DNA of 64,000 nt, taken from contig JAHBNG010000037.1 in NCBI GenBank assembly GCA_019217005.1, positions 1 through 64,000 of the forward strand, given 5' to 3'. Below the pieces are notes generated by a model. It saw only the letters and a list, made by a program, of their open reading frames with translations. It made no database searches and was not told the DNA's origin. This stretch comes from Chloroflexi bacterium TSY (GTDB taxonomy: Bacteria; Chloroflexota; Anaerolineae; Caldilineales; Caldilineaceae). Below, one piece after another: positions 9,486 to 17,938 of this stretch (positions are counted from its first letter, which is position 1; the number at the start of each line of letters is the position of its first letter). A program made the translations under genes and the position numbers.

Positions 9486-9688
9486 TAGATTATACCTCAT
9501 TTGTCAGAAAATATAGTTAGCACTTTATTCTTAACTCAGGTCGATCCAGTTTTAAAGGCTCATGCAATCGGCGTTTCGCCATCCACAGATAGAGGAGATT
9601 GACTAGGTTTTTCTCCTTCTAATCGTGTAAATCTTGTCCATCTGTGGCTCGTTCTTTTTTTGTTGTTCTCCTTGGCAAATAGCAATCT

Positions 9689-10153
9689 TTATTGATGCTG
9701 GATCCACTGTTCGTACGCCTTCTTAATTACCTCAACAGTTTCTGTACACATTTGGTATTGTAACAGGTGTGTTACGTCAACCCAAGCCACTGCATCTGCA
9801 TCATCTTGCGCAATCGCCTCACCACGGATGTGACTTGCCCAATAGTCAAGCACAACGTAATGATACTCAACCTGTCCATCGTCGTCGTACTCAATCGGCT
9901 CAAATGCAGCAACTATTTCTCCAACGTCGATTTCAATGCCACACTCTTCGCGAAGTTCACGACGCACGCCATCTGCGAGCCGTTCACCCAATTCAAGCCG
10001 ACCACCAGGCAATGCCCATTGCCCCAGACTCGGCGGACGCCCGCGCCGCACAAGCAATACCTTGCCCTCTTCATTGAAGACAGCCGCCGCCACAGCAACG
10101 AGTGGAATGCTCGGATAACGACGGGAAATAACGGAAGAATTGGTTGCCATCAT
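9689..10153 (-). CDS. Nudix hydrolase
   Basis: A 154-residue single-domain Nudix protein. The Nudix box runs from about residue 51 to 73 (GRLELGE, then RELREECGI), with all the glutamates needed for metal binding. The family cleaves nucleoside diphosphates linked to another group; the sequence around VLLVRRGRPPSLGQWALPGG is of the ADP-ribose/MutT-like type, but the substrate cannot be told. There is no obvious operon partner; a HAD hydrolase lies 132 bp upstream on the same strand. Confidence 0.88.
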   Translation of the reverse strand: MMATNSSVISRRYPSIPLVAVAAAVFNEEGKVLLVRRGRPPSLGQWALPGGRLELGERLADGVRRELREECGIEIDVGEIVAAFEPIEYDDDGQVEYHYVVLDYWASHIRGEAIAQDDADAVAWVDVTHLLQYQMCTETVEVIKKAYEQWIQHQ

Positions 10154-10285
10154 TGATGCTCTGTGAATTAAATCTCTTACGCCTTACGCGTTCCACATAT
10201 AAGTATCAGTAGAGCGCAATCGTTTCATTCCCAAGTGAAGCGAAGAATCTAGCGATTGCGATCGACCGAAAATCGTAAATCCATT

Positions 10286-11353
10286 CTATCCTATCGCCCA
10301 TTGGCGCACGATGTCTGGCAATTCTGACAAATTCCGAATTGTTGCATCAGGTTTGATCGTCTCGGCGAGTTGAGCATTGTCATATTCGGTCTGTGCTGAT
10401 GTTGGCTGCAAACTTTGGACCGTGAGAGCACCCAATTCGAGTCCGCCTTGAATATCATGTTTTAGACTATCCCCGACAACAATAACTTCGTATGGGAGCA
10501 GATCCCACTGCTCCAGGGCCAAGTTAAAAAAGGTTGTATCTGGTTTACGATACTCAACGCTGGCACTTGCAAGGACCATGTCCAAAAACGGGCGAAATCC
10601 GGTATAGTCAACCATACGCTGGAAGACGCGTTCACAGTTATAATTTGCAAAGAGCGCGAGCAGATAGCCATCGGCCTTGAGTGTTTGTAGGGTTTCTTGC
10701 GCTTGCGCCGCAGGTTGCCAAGCGCTCATTTCTGGCGCGTAAAAGATGTCTACCGCGCGCTTGAGCACATCAGGATCCATTTTGCTGACGGGATAACCGA
10801 AAAATTGAAGCAAGAAGCTCATGGCATCATCTGCAATATGTTCTTCGACCTCTTCCTCGGATTTTTCCTCTGCAAAGAGCCGCGCCTCTACAATCTTTTC
10901 CCAAAATTCCTCTGGTAAATCCTTCATACCGGTCGACTGCATATAGGCTTCAGCTTGGTGAGCCCCTTCCGCAAGTATGTCATCAAAGGGGCGATTCAAA
11001 TGTGCTAATGTATAGTCAAAATCAAAGATAATCCCTCGAACTAAAGGTGTCGGAGGAGGGATGTCATGCAGATTGGGAAAGAAATTTTTTTCTAACGCGA
11101 GAATCTGCGCTGCGTCTAGATTCGCTGGCTCCATCTCCTCAATTTCATTTTCCGCTATCTCTTTGATTGTCGCGGGTTCTGCTTCTTTTGGTGGACCAAA
11201 AAGCATATACTGTTCTTCAGAAGTGAGCGATCGTCCTTGTGCCCGTGCACGTGAAAGAAAGCGTTCCATTTCTTCCGGTGTCAGAGGTTCCATCCCAGGG
11301 CGAAGTTCATCCTCATCAACTGTCTGACTGTTTTCATCTACTTGTTCGTTCAT
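10286..11353 (-). CDS. HAD-superfamily hydrolase with a long charged N-terminal extension
   Basis: The HAD domain begins near residue 105 with [12 protein letters not shown] (nucleophile Asp111, acid/base Asp113). It continues with a helical cap, the lysine motif in [14 protein letters not shown], and the metal-binding motif [14 protein letters not shown]. The first ~100 residues are rich in Glu and Asp ([29 protein letters not shown]) and are not part of the standard fold. Such proteins act as phosphatases on small phosphorylated substrates; the specific substrate is unknown. No strong ribosome-binding site is seen before the chosen ATG. Confidence 0.8.
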   Translation of the reverse strand: MNEQVDENSQTVDEDELRPGMEPLTPEEMERFLSRARAQGRSLTSEEQYMLFGPPKEAEPATIKEIAENEIEEMEPANLDAAQILALEKNFFPNLHDIPPPTPLVRGIIFDFDYTLAHLNRPFDDILAEGAHQAEAYMQSTGMKDLPEEFWEKIVEARLFAEEKSEEEVEEHIADDAMSFLLQFFGYPVSKMDPDVLKRAVDIFYAPEMSAWQPAAQAQETLQTLKADGYLLALFANYNCERVFQRMVDYTGFRPFLDMVLASASVEYRKPDTTFFNLALEQWDLLPYEVIVVGDSLKHDIQGGLELGALTVQSLQPTSAQTEYDNAQLAETIKPDATIRNLSELPDIVRQWAIG

Positions 11354-11732
11354 AAATGAGTGATCTTATTTTTGTCAATCGCTTTGTTCTTAGAGATACT
11401 TATAGCCACATCATTTAAACTTTGGACAATTACCCCTGGAGGGAAAACGGGCCTACTGCTCGAAGTTTTATGTGGCGTCATTATTCGTCATTCGTGATTC
11501 TTATATTGACTATACCTATGAATCACGGATCGCGCAAAACAGATAAGATGTTTTGTATGTGAATCCTGACAAAATGAAGATAAACGATGGTTTGTGCGAT
11601 AACGATTGGTCCTTAGAACGTGGCGAAATAAAGCGAATAGTGATTTGCTTTTACGCAACTTTTCACTTGGTCTTGCGTACTATATTATAGAGATATACGA
11701 TAAAATATCGAGTCTATTAATGGTTTGGAGGT
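11354..11732. other. Intergenic region between divergent genes
   Basis: No convincing gene. It must hold the promoters of the divergent HAD and membrane-protein genes. An imperfect inverted stretch (AAACTTTGG...GAAGTTTT) lies near 11418-11470, resembling one at 12320-12378. Confidence 0.4.
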
Positions 11733-12287
11733 ATGATGGATTTAGAGAAGGAAGAGCAGAAAGAGCCACAGAAACAACAGCAGGTATTAGAAAGCGCCCA
11801 GACATTGGTAGAACGGGCCGCTGAAGCAACAAAAACGCAGGCGACGGAAGCTGCCGAAGCATGGCGACGTGGAGAGTTTATGCAAGAGGCCACGAAAGAT
11901 TCAGGAGCCAATGATGATGATCGCCTCATTAGCTTGCTCTGTTATGTTTTTCAGATCCCGGCTCCGATGATCATGCCTGCAATTGTCCTGATCAGCAAAA
12001 GCAGCCAGCGACGGCCTTTCCAGCGCTATCATGCAATACAGAGTTTGGCCTTGACACTTGTCTTTTTTGGTGTCGGGCTGTTTACATTAATAACGTCATC
12101 GATTGTTTCATTATTTCTTGGTCCATTGTCGATTCTTGTTTGGATTGCATTTGCTTGTACGGTACCTATTGCTTCTCTGATGTATATCATTGCTCACCTC
12201 TATTATGGTTACCAGGCTTATCAGGGTAAGCGCTTTGCGATTCCAGGGATAACGAGTTTTGTGCGGGATCAAGGGTGGTTGGAATAA
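11733..12287 (+). CDS. DUF4870-like small membrane protein
   Basis: A 184-residue protein. The first ~60 residues are hydrophilic, rich in Glu, Gln and Ala and likely helical. The membrane part starts with DDRLISLLCYVFQIPAPMIMPAIVLI, then RPFQRYHAIQSLALTLVFFGVGLF, a third hydrophobic segment and a short polar tail. The RxFxRYHAxQSL pattern and three to four membrane segments are those of the DUF4870/Tic20-like family; the function of this family is unknown. GGAGG lies immediately before ATGATG, so translation may start at the second ATG (11736). Confidence 0.75.
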   Translation: MMDLEKEEQKEPQKQQQVLESAQTLVERAAEATKTQATEAAEAWRRGEFMQEATKDSGANDDDRLISLLCYVFQIPAPMIMPAIVLISKSSQRRPFQRYHAIQSLALTLVFFGVGLFTLITSSIVSLFLGPLSILVWIAFACTVPIASLMYIIAHLYYGYQAYQGKRFAIPGITSFVRDQGWLE

Positions 12288-12412
12288 TAGGGCTATGAAC
12301 TTGAACGAATAGAGACGCCGCTTAAACTTTGGGCAATCGAACATTTTTTTCGAAAGGCAATTGTCTGAAGTTTGAATGATGGGGTAATAAGCTCTATATG
12401 AAAGATGTTGGA

Positions 12413-12438
12413 GGGGCCGAACATTTGGCCCCTTTTTT
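12413..12438 (+). terminator. Rho-independent terminator after the DUF4870-like gene
   Basis: A GGGGCC/GGCCCC stem with an 8-base loop is followed by six T. The surrounding 12288-12776 holds no other recognisable gene. Confidence 0.8.
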
Positions 12439-12776
12439 GTTGCTCATCAGACAATGAGAGAAGCAAGATTACCAATAAGAAAGAGATTTCAATAAAATTG
12501 ATACTAATATTAATATATTTCAAGATGGGTATTGACATTATTGAAATTTGTGGTACAATGTGATTCATTCAATTAAATATCTTATTGGTTTTGGATGAAT
12601 TCTGATAAGAATCAATAGTCGATCCCAACAGAAGTCATTACCCTGTCATTTGTCGTGGTATTTACACCCAAAAACATAAGCTACTGCGTAAACAAAGAAT
12701 TTTGGTATTTTGGCCCTCACCCTTGGTCCCTCTCCCAGCCTGAGAGAGGGGAATCTGGCCCCCTTCCTCCACGAGT

Positions 12777-14086
12777 TTGAGGGCGGACATACTATACGAA
12801 GAAGAGAAGGCACATTAACAAGAGAAAATGAAAGCTCGACGATGGAGAAAAGAAAGCTGAGCAGACCAGTTGAGCGCCGAAAGTAAGTCTAAAGCCCAAG
12901 AGAAAGGGCTGAAACGACGAAAGGAACGGCGCAAAAGACGAAGGCCATGCTCAAAGAGAGAGAACTTGGCATCGTAAGGACGAGTTCTGCGGTTGCCAGT
13001 AGGCTTGCGAGCCAGGATGGAAGAGGCCTGAGCGGTGCCAGCAAGTAAAGTGAGCCAAATGGCCAATGCCATAGCCGTAATCAAGCGTTCAAGATGCTCA
13101 AGGTCGGTGACCTGTTCTTGCTCGAAGTGCCAGCCATCGGATTTGAGATCACGAAAGAGAGAGTCGATGGGAAAGCGGCGCTTGTAAAGTTTGAGGAGCT
13201 GCCAGGATGGGCGGAGGCTACTCACGATCAGGAGCGGCTCTGAATGTCTGACGCCCCAGTAAGCGACGAGAGAGACTGGTCGCCAGCCGCGCTTCTTGAA
13301 AGCATAGGTGCGCAGTTTTCGACGCTGAGAGGGGGCAGAAACCAGAGTGCGCGCTTCTCTTTCCTCGCCCTGCCACTCTCGATAGCGGGTTTGTCCTTGG
13401 ATACGCACGACATAGTCCCAGCCTCGCTGCACAGCCAAATCGGTAAAGGCTGGTGTGCCGAAGGCTCGGTCTCCCAGAATCGTCACCGGGACCCGAACCG
13501 GCAACAAGACGCTCACTTCATCCATCAGCTGCTCGACTCTGGCCCAGAAACCATCGCCTTTCAAAGGCTGGTTCCCTGGCCAGAGTGTCCAGCCCAGTGG
13601 CAGTGCACAGCCTCGATACCAGACCGAGACCATCAAGATCACCACTCGCTCATCCTGCGTTGTTGGATCGATGGCCAGAAGCAATTCTCTCGGTCTGCCC
13701 AACATCAGATGTCGACGTGCAAATGGGTGAAAGCAAACCTCAGGCGTAATGCTTGGATCGTTCTCGAATCGGCGGATTTGTCGCTCGATGCTTGCTTCCG
13801 TCGCTTCGCTCAAGCCTAGTTCCCTTAGGCTTGAGGCAATTTTGGAGGGGACTATACTTCCTGCTTGGATGATTCCCTCCACCACTTTCAGCAGGCGCTC
13901 CAGGTTCTTTGTCCGGATTCCTATTTCTATCGTTTCAGATAGCATTCGTCTGATTTCTCGTTCGAGCTCTCTTTCTGGCATTTTTCTTTCCCTTTCCTTT
14001 TCTCAGATTTTCTAGGGCTAGTTTGCCAGTTTTTTCTCTCTTTGTTAATTCTCCTCCTTTTCGTATAGTACCTGTCCGCCCCTGAA
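12777..14086 (-). mobile_element. Intact IS4-like insertion sequence, 1310 bp
   Basis: The element is bounded by an 11-bp direct repeat CCTCCACGAGT (12766-12776 and 14087-14097), the target duplication. Terminal inverted repeats begin TTGAGGGCGGACA at the left and TTCAGGGGCGGACA (complement) at the right and extend inward through TACTATACGAA. It carries one transposase gene without frame breaks. The target lies in a C/G-rich intergenic repeat (CCCTCTCCC...GAGAGGG). Confidence 0.9.
12815..13981 (-). CDS. IS4-family transposase with D-D-D in place of D-D-E
   Basis: A 388-residue transposase. Candidate catalytic residues are Asp105 (LLLAIDPTTQ), Asp171 (VTILGDRAFG) and the C-terminal signature Y266-x2-R269-x3-D273-x6-K280 in YKRRFPIDSLFRDLKSDGW. 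In IS4 enzymes the third position is normally glutamate (Y-2-R-3-E-6-K); here it is aspartate, which may lower or abolish activity. The C terminus, rich in Arg and Ser, runs to within 40 bp of the element end. Length and layout otherwise fit an active enzyme, and the sharp target duplication suggests recent movement. Confidence 0.88.
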   Translation of the reverse strand: MPERELEREIRRMLSETIEIGIRTKNLERLLKVVEGIIQAGSIVPSKIASSLRELGLSEATEASIERQIRRFENDPSITPEVCFHPFARRHLMLGRPRELLLAIDPTTQDERVVILMVSVWYRGCALPLGWTLWPGNQPLKGDGFWARVEQLMDEVSVLLPVRVPVTILGDRAFGTPAFTDLAVQRGWDYVVRIQGQTRYREWQGEEREARTLVSAPSQRRKLRTYAFKKRGWRPVSLVAYWGVRHSEPLLIVSSLRPSWQLLKLYKRRFPIDSLFRDLKSDGWHFEQEQVTDLEHLERLITAMALAIWLTLLAGTAQASSILARKPTGNRRTRPYDAKFSLFEHGLRLLRRSFRRFSPFSWALDLLSALNWSAQLSFLHRRAFIFSC

Positions 14087-14156
14087 CCTCCACGAGTGGG
14101 GGAAGGGCTGGGGATGGGGGCGAACAGACCGCATAACTTACTTTACGAAGCATAAG

Positions 14157-14305
14157 TACAGCGTAAATTAAGTTTTTGATAATTTTGCCATAACAAAATT
14201 GTCAGTTATTTAGTTGACGCTGTAATAAGTCTCATCTAAGAAAATTGTGCAGTTTCTGATTTTGTTGGAACCAAATGGTTTCGTTGCACAATTTCGTCTG
14301 ATGAG
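14157..14305. repeat. Two adjacent palindromes upstream of the DUF2089 cluster
   Basis: The first (14157-14224) has ends TACAGCGT/ACGCTGTA and an inner AATTTTG/CAAAATT pair. The second (14231-14305) pairs CTCATC...AAATTGTGCA with TGCACAATTT...GATGAG. The string TTTCGTCTGATGA at its end recurs near 50409-50424 (reverse) and 61767-61782, so it belongs to a dispersed repeat. Confidence 0.5.
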
Positions 14306-14326
14306 CGAAGCATAAGGAGAACCGCC

Positions 14327-14548
14327 ATGTATGATTTATGCCACTTCAGTCAGATTGAGAATTTCTGTCGCCAACATCAACGTGACTTGCTAAACGAGAT
14401 TGAACTATATCAACTAAGAAAACTATCACTATCCCAGTCAGCCAACCGATGGCACAAAGGATGGACCCATATACGATCCAGGATGGGTCGAAAACTCATT
14501 CATTGGGGAGAAAAACTAGAGGACACAAGCCAAACAATTCCAGTTTAA
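14327..14548 (+). CDS. Small basic hypothetical protein
   Basis: A 73-residue protein preceded by AAGGAG nine bases before the ATG, which supports translation. It is helical-looking and basic (QLRKLSLSQSANRWHKGWTHIR...GRKLIHWGEKLE). The ending resembles short Chloroflexota proteins with a GR-x-LI-x-WG pattern; I know no function for these. It precedes the DUF2089 regulator gene by about 100 bp on the same strand and may share its transcript. Confidence 0.6.
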   Translation: MYDLCHFSQIENFCRQHQRDLLNEIELYQLRKLSLSQSANRWHKGWTHIRSRMGRKLIHWGEKLEDTSQTIPV

Positions 14549-14651
14549 GAACTAACAATTCAATCAGTTGTGCATCGATTCTTCGTTTTACTCAAGAATG
14601 ACAAGCACATCAAATTGAATTCATTTAATCTTTATTCCTAAGGAGCAGAAA

Positions 14652-15044
14652 ATGATTCCACTTCCGTCAAAATCTCCGTTTTCCGGCGGAGAGATCATTG
14701 TGACTCGTTTCTATTGTCCAGATACAGATGTATCAGTCGAGGGGCGTTTTTCTGTCTCGACACCCTTTCCACAGCTCTCGCCTGAGCAACTGGAATTTAT
14801 CGAAGTCTTTGTTCGCAATGAAGGGAAAATAAACCGGATGGAAGGTGAGTTGGGAATGTCGTACCCAACAATTCGCAGCCGTCTACGCGAAGTTGTACGT
14901 GCACTGGGTTACGACCCGGAACAAGATGATGAAGAAACAGCACCCAGTGTATCTGAAGAACGACGCTTACATGTACTGCAGGAGCTTGATGAAGGCAAGT
15001 TGAGCTTCGATCAAGCGATGCAAATTCTACAAAATGAAGGCTAG
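14652..15044 (+). CDS. DUF2089-family helix-turn-helix protein
   Basis: A 130-residue protein with the DUF2089 layout. An N-terminal region (ETEIIVTRFYCPDTDVSVEGRF-type; here GGEIIVTRFYCPDTDV) precedes a helix-turn-helix block LSPEQLEFIEVFVRNEGKIN / MEGELGMSYPTIRSRLREV. A SHOCT-like helix pair follows at the C terminus (ERRLHVLQELDEGKLSFDQAMQIL). It is likely a DNA-binding regulator of the next genes: it ends three bases before the DUF4097 gene and shares the same C-terminal helical motif. It lacks the zinc-ribbon cysteines of some homologues (only one cysteine is present here). Confidence 0.85.
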   Translation: MIPLPSKSPFSGGEIIVTRFYCPDTDVSVEGRFSVSTPFPQLSPEQLEFIEVFVRNEGKINRMEGELGMSYPTIRSRLREVVRALGYDPEQDDEETAPSVSEERRLHVLQELDEGKLSFDQAMQILQNEG

Positions 15045-15047
15045 AAA

Positions 15048-16547
15048 ATGATGAATCAAACAGCAACATTCCATGCAGGAGAGAACCCTGAGATTATTAT
15101 CGATTCTGTGGGTGGCAACTTGCGCATTACAGGACGCAACGATACGACGATTTCCGTCAAAGGTCGACATGGTACCCAATCATACACCGTCGAATCTGGT
15201 ACAAGACGAACCAAAGAAGATGGTCAACAGCAAATCAATCACCAGCAAATTGGCGATACAGTGCAAGTCATCAACGTTGTGGAGGCCTCAGCAGAAGTTG
15301 CCAGTGTCGAGGCAGGTGATATAGAGGTGACGGCGGATGAAACAGAAGAGACCCCTGATGAAGCCGATGCATCAGGCGAACAAGAAAGTCTTCACGACAT
15401 TGTACGGCTCGGTAGTTTTGCTGGCGATTGTCGATTGGAGGTACCGTCCGCGGCCATCGTACGGGTTGGCAATGTGAGCGGTGATGGCAAGATTTATGAC
15501 GTTCAAGGTGAAATCACTTGCGCCAGTCTGGGTGGAAACCTAAAGGCACGCAGAACTGGGTCCATCAGAGCTGGGTCCATTGGTGGTGAGTTCAGAGCGA
15601 AGCAAATTGAAGGGGATATTTCGATCCAGAGTGCCGGAGGCAATTCTGTGCTGATGGATGTCCATGGAGCAATTGAAGCGCTCAAGACAGGGGGAAATAT
15701 CGTCCTTTCAAATGTGGTTGGATCGACCAAGGCAACAGCAGGTGGCAACGCCAAACTGCATCTCACTCAAATTCATGATTATCAATATGAAGTATCCGCT
15801 GGTGGGGATCTCAAATGCTATTTGCCTGCTCAGAGCAACGCAACGATCGAATTAGAAAGCAGAGCGGGCAAGCTCCAGATTCGAGGTGTGGAACTTGATG
15901 AAGAACCCGTTGGGGGCCATATACACTTTACAATGGGCAATGGTGATGCCAGCTTAGATTTCAGTGCTGGCGGAAAAATCGCCTTCTATGGTCAAACCGA
16001 GGAGGGCCGGAAAATGCGAGATGACGAAGAGCAAGCTCATGAACGGGATGATCACGTCCATGTTGATTATGACTTCGATTTTGGTCGCGATTTCGACTTT
16101 GACCTAGAAAGAGAATTAGGCGCTCGGCTTGGTCATCTCGGGGAGATGCTTTCTGAACGTGTACAAGCGAAGGTACACAAAGCCTTGCAGCAAGCTGAGC
16201 GAGCAATTTCCGAGGCCATGACACAGGCGGAGAAGCGGGTTGCAAAGGCCGAACGTCAAGCAGAACACCTCCACTCCACCATGCGTGACCGTCGACGAGG
16301 ACATCGTCATGAACACCGGCAAAGGCGCAGAGAGCGGCAGCGACAACGCCGATATGCAACTCGTACATCATCGCACGAAAGTTCCCCATCCGCACAAGCG
16401 CCCAAAGCATCGGCACCTGCCTCATCACCTGTTGTCAGTGATGAAGAGCGAATGATGATCTTGCGAATGGTGGAAGAAGACAAGATTAGTGTAGAACAAG
16501 CCGAAAAACTACTTGCTGCCCTCAATCGGTCTGAGGCAACGGAATAG
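15048..16547 (+). CDS. DUF4097-family beta-repeat protein with SHOCT-like C terminus
   Basis: A 499-residue protein. Residues ~1-310 are a repetitive Gly/Ser-rich beta-helix-type region with short strands ending in GGNL, GGN or GGD, as in DUF4097 adhesin-like proteins; an acidic insert occurs near 85-110. Residues ~320-440 are highly charged (DDEEQAHERDDHVHVDYDFD, then a coiled coil and an Arg/His-rich stretch RDRRRGHRHEHRQ). The last ~35 residues (SDEERMMILRMVEEDKISVEQAEKLLAAL) repeat the helical motif of its two neighbours. There is no signal peptide. Related proteins act in envelope-stress circuits in Firmicutes (LiaX/YvlB-type); that role is only an analogy here. Confidence 0.82.
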   Translation: MMNQTATFHAGENPEIIIDSVGGNLRITGRNDTTISVKGRHGTQSYTVESGTRRTKEDGQQQINHQQIGDTVQVINVVEASAEVASVEAGDIEVTADETEETPDEADASGEQESLHDIVRLGSFAGDCRLEVPSAAIVRVGNVSGDGKIYDVQGEITCASLGGNLKARRTGSIRAGSIGGEFRAKQIEGDISIQSAGGNSVLMDVHGAIEALKTGGNIVLSNVVGSTKATAGGNAKLHLTQIHDYQYEVSAGGDLKCYLPAQSNATIELESRAGKLQIRGVELDEEPVGGHIHFTMGNGDASLDFSAGGKIAFYGQTEEGRKMRDDEEQAHERDDHVHVDYDFDFGRDFDFDLERELGARLGHLGEMLSERVQAKVHKALQQAERAISEAMTQAEKRVAKAERQAEHLHSTMRDRRRGHRHEHRQRRRERQRQRRYATRTSSHESSPSAQAPKASAPASSPVVSDEERMMILRMVEEDKISVEQAEKLLAALNRSEATE

Positions 16548-16681
16548 CAGGACATACGAAAATCAATTGAAGGATTGAGGATTCGGGAATAGAGACTGGG
16601 GCTCAGGCACGCTGTTGGTGAAGTGGGTACTCTGTACCTTTCCTGATCTTTACTCCCGATTCCAGCAAAAGAGAGAATGTT

Positions 16682-17047
16682 ATGACAATAGAAGAAGAAC
16701 GAATGGCAATATTACGCATGATCGAAGATGGCAAGATTACAGCCACAGAAGGTGCGCGACTATTGGCAGCCCTGGACAAATCCCGTGATGGTGATAATGA
16801 GACACTAGCTGATTCTGGGAACGCTCGCTTTTTTCGGGTGCGAGTCACCGATTCAATGACGGGCCAACAGAAGGTTGGGGTGAACATCCCGATCGGTTTG
16901 GTCAATTTTGGCTTGCGTTTTGTGCCATCGAGCGCTCACGAACATGTGGATACGATTCGTCAAGCTCTTGATTCGGGCTTGTCCGGACGTATTGTGGATG
17001 TCGTTGATGACGATGACGGTCAACGGGTTGAGATTTTTATTGAATAG
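16682..17047 (+). CDS. SHOCT-like small protein (YvlB/LiaX N-terminal type)
   Basis: A 121-residue protein beginning with the same helical module as the end of its upstream neighbour (EEERMAILRMIEDGKITATEGARLLAALDKS). A short domain follows, RFFRVRVTDSMTGQQKVGVNIPIGLVNFGLRF...VDVVDDDDGQRVEIFIE, of the kind seen in SHOCT-like proteins encoded beside DUF4097 genes. The three genes carrying this module are consecutive, so they probably interact or derive from one another. Confidence 0.8.
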   Translation: MTIEEERMAILRMIEDGKITATEGARLLAALDKSRDGDNETLADSGNARFFRVRVTDSMTGQQKVGVNIPIGLVNFGLRFVPSSAHEHVDTIRQALDSGLSGRIVDVVDDDDGQRVEIFIE

Positions 17048-17066
17048 AGATAAGTGAGGCTAGTTG

Positions 17067-17888
17067 ATGGCAGCACAAGAATCTCCATCAACTGATCCCA
17101 AAGATCAGCAATCCTTACTCGCATCAGAGCTATTTTCTGTGGCAGGCAAAGTGGCTTTTGTCACTGGGGGTTCGCGCGGGATCGGTCTGATGATCGCCGA
17201 AGCTTTTGTTTCGAATGGTGCAAAGGTCTATATTTCATCACGCAAAGCAGAAGTATGTCAACAAACCGCGGAAAAACTTAACCGATTTGGCTCATGCACG
17301 GCGATCCCCGCCGATTTGTCAACTGAGCAAGGGCGTACTGTCGTAGTGGACTTTCTTTCTGCACATGAAGATCAACTGCATATTTTGGTCAACAATGCTG
17401 GTGCAGCCTGGGGTGCTCCCTATGCCGAGTATCCCGAATCGGGCTATGATAAAGTGATGGACATCAACGTCAAGGCGCCTTTCATGTTGACACGTGATCT
17501 GGTGCCGCTCTTGAGCAAAGGAGCAAGCGCCACCGACCCAGCACGCGTGATCAATATCGGTTCTATTGATGGCCTGCGAGTTCCCAGCGTGGAAAACTAT
17601 GCCTACGGACCCAGCAAGGCGGCAATTCACCATCTCACGCGGGTTTTAGCTGTCGAGTTGGGGCGGCAAGCGATTACGGTCAATGCAATTGCTCCAGGAC
17701 CATTTGAAAGCAAAATGACTGAGTGGCTGCTTGAACAGCATGGAGAACGAATCAAACAACGCTGTCCCTTAGGGCGAATCAGCGAACCATCAGACATAGC
17801 AGGGCTTGCGCTTTTTCTCGCATCGAGAGCGGGTGCCTATATGAATGGAGCCGTGATTCCCTTGGATGGCGGAATACATATTGCGTAA
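17067..17888 (+). CDS. Short-chain dehydrogenase/reductase
   Basis: A 273-residue classical SDR. The NAD(P)-binding motif is VTGGSRGIG (residues 32-40), followed by NNAGAAWGAPY, the catalytic serine in VINIGSIDG and the YGPSK active-site Tyr/Lys pair, then AIAPGPFESKM and a C-terminal GGIHIA. A Arg/Lys two residues after the glycine motif region (SSRKAEVC) favours NADPH. Most similar in style to gluconate 5-dehydrogenase/3-oxoacyl-reductase-like enzymes; the substrate is unknown. GTGAGG precedes the ATG at 17067; a TTG one codon earlier is less likely. It follows the SHOCT-like gene by 19 bp, so cotranscription is likely. Confidence 0.88.
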   Translation: MAAQESPSTDPKDQQSLLASELFSVAGKVAFVTGGSRGIGLMIAEAFVSNGAKVYISSRKAEVCQQTAEKLNRFGSCTAIPADLSTEQGRTVVVDFLSAHEDQLHILVNNAGAAWGAPYAEYPESGYDKVMDINVKAPFMLTRDLVPLLSKGASATDPARVINIGSIDGLRVPSVENYAYGPSKAAIHHLTRVLAVELGRQAITVNAIAPGPFESKMTEWLLEQHGERIKQRCPLGRISEPSDIAGLALFLASRAGAYMNGAVIPLDGGIHIA

Positions 17889-17938
17889 CCATATTGCTCA
17901 GTTATTTTTTTAGAGTCGACTTAAATTTTAGAAACGTC

